From NCBI RefSeq assembly GCF_000875975.1, contig NZ_BAWW01000039.1:1-64000 (forward strand): a stretch of 64,000 nucleotides of DNA, written 5' to 3'. Of this stretch, positions 62,989 to 64,000 are shown piece by piece. The notes below the pieces were generated by a model. That model was not told the origin of the DNA and searched no databases. It was given only the letters and a program-made list of their open reading frames with translations. Position numbers and translations under genes: made by a program. Origin of the DNA: Parachlamydia acanthamoebae (GTDB lineage Bacteria > Chlamydiota > Chlamydiia > Chlamydiales > Parachlamydiaceae). Each line of letters opens with the position of its first letter. Position 1 is the first letter of the stretch.

Positions 62989-64000
62989 TCCTGAATATTG
63001 GCACCTAAACGATTAAAGTCGCGTACAAAAGTGGGAAATGTTTTAGAAACACACTCTGTTGAAGTCAAAAGTGTCTCACCTCGAGCTCCCAAGGCTGCAA
63101 CGGTAAGAGACATCACCATACGGTGATCTTGGTAAGAATGCAATTGTGCACCATTTAAAATAGATTTTCTCACAATTAAGCCATCTTCCAATTCAGAAAC
63201 ATCAGCACCCATTTTTCGCAATTCTGTCGCAATGCTTGTAATACGGTTACATTCTTTCCGCCTTGCTATAGCTGCATTACGGATGTGTGTTTCACCATCT
63301 GCAAAACAAGCCAAGACACTTAATATCGTGATGGAATCAATAAAATTGTTAATGTCGACAGAAATCCCTGAAAGTTTTCCCCCTCTCTTGACGAGCAAGA
63401 TGTTTTGGGTTTCATCAAAGTGAAGCTTGGCTCCCATTCTTTGAAAAACAGAGAGCAGTTCTTTGTCGCCCTGCACATCATGCATGTCGATATTTCTTAC
63501 AACAAGCTCGGAGTCTGTCACTAAGGCTGCAGCAATAGGAAAGGCCGCGGAACTGAAATCTCCAGGAACAGTATAATCAAAGCCTTCATAGCACGCGTTG
63601 CCAAACAAACGATAATGGGTAAAGTTGTGGTTTTCGTAAGGGATCCCAAGTCGATCTAACCAATTAAGCGTAAGGTTAATCCAAGGTGTTTCTCCGGGAT
63701 TTTTGACAACTATTTCAATGGAACCCTCAGCAAAGGCTGCGGCAATTAACAAAGCAGAAACCGGTTGAGAATCTTCACCATTTATAACTGTTTTGCCTGA
63801 TTTAATGGGTCCCTGGATAATCACAGGAGCAAAACCATCTCCTCGCATGGATGACTGTGAAACACCTAATTGCGAAAGGCCTTCCAAAAGAGGTTGCATA
63901 GGCCTTTGATGTCGAATGGAGTGATCTCCCGTTATCACAATGGGGAGGGATCCCAAAGCTCCAATGGCTGTGCAAAAACGTAAGACAATGCCCGAATTAC
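62979..64000 (-). CDS. aroA: EPSP synthase, partial (5' end outside window)
   Basis: The frame stays open to the window edge, so only the C-terminal ~340 residues are seen. NSGIVLRFCTAIGALG (start-side loop), RHQRPMQPLLEGLSQLGV, GPIKSGKTVINGEDSQPVSA, VPGDFSSAAFPIAAALV and SYQDHRMVMSLTVAALGAR are the EPSP-synthase (5-enolpyruvylshikimate-3-phosphate) signatures. It is the first gene in view of the shikimate operon. The apparent ATG-like start at 63956 is a TTG inside the domain, not a start. Confidence 0.96.
   Translation of the reverse strand, partial: NSGIVLRFCTAIGALGSLPIVITGDHSIRHQRPMQPLLEGLSQLGVSQSSMRGDGFAPVIIQGPIKSGKTVINGEDSQPVSALLIAAAFAEGSIEIVVKNPGETPWINLTLNWLDRLGIPYENHNFTHYRLFGNACYEGFDYTVPGDFSSAAFPIAAALVTDSELVVRNIDMHDVQGDKELLSVFQRMGAKLHFDETQNILLVKRGGKLSGISVDINNFIDSITILSVLACFADGETHIRNAAIARRKECNRITSIATELRKMGADVSELEDGLIVRKSILNGAQLHSYQDHRMVMSLTVAALGARGETLLTSTECVSKTFPTFVRDFNRLGANIQECT

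Overview
This 64 kb window most likely comes from an amoeba-associated chlamydia (order Chlamydiales, Parachlamydia/Protochlamydia-like). It is AT-rich and encodes an NTT-type ADP/ATP translocase. It has the chlamydial aroA-aroK-aroC-aroB-aroDE cluster with the AroD-AroE fusion, a DUF1207-type outer membrane protein, and an RHS tip that looks like the chlamydial DUF687 family. It also holds candidate host-directed proteins. The assignment is by inference; no rRNA or other marker gene is present. I saw no tRNA, rRNA or CRISPR array.

Region 1-12.8 kb is a polymorphic-toxin island. It starts with the 3' end of an RHS gene carrying a toxin tip and its small immunity gene. Next come a dead IS5-type element, a decayed immunity-like gene and an ISAs1-type remnant. 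A complete 1817-residue secreted RHS protein follows, under a near-consensus promoter, with a hydrolase-like (GHSQG) tip. Behind it lie six paralogous small lipoprotein-like genes interleaved with decayed copies of the same tip. Two tip/lipoprotein junctions keep an ATGA overlap, so the lipoproteins are the best candidates for tip-specific immunity proteins.

Region 12.8-30 kb is mostly chromosomal: a HEAT-repeat protein, a cysteine hydrolase, a HIT protein and a MYG1-like protein in an overlapping minus-strand operon; a LOG-domain protein; two envelope proteins; a PRTase-CE-like conflict gene; a three-gene ABC-2 exporter; a HerA-like ATPase; and a sodium:solute symporter. The symporter is preceded by a short ORF with six histidine codons among eight, which looks like an attenuation leader peptide.

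Region 30-48.5 kb is surface- and host-directed. It has two modules that combine an inverse-autotransporter-like beta-barrel with collagen-like proteins (five collagen-like genes; the second barrel is broken). It also has the NTT translocase, a GNAT-cyclase fusion, a ~50-residue-repeat protein with a membrane segment, an unidentified 480-residue protein, and a membrane-anchored protein whose His/Asp/Gln/Cys spacing matches Ulp1-type (clan CE) cysteine proteases.

Region 48.5-64 kb holds a complete RND efflux operon (adaptor, pump, outer membrane channel), a Nudix hydrolase, and a deaminase/amine oxidase/ABM-domain gene row. It ends in the shikimate operon with overlapping genes, in which AroDE carries a third, C-terminal GNAT acetyltransferase domain that also has its own internal ribosome binding site.
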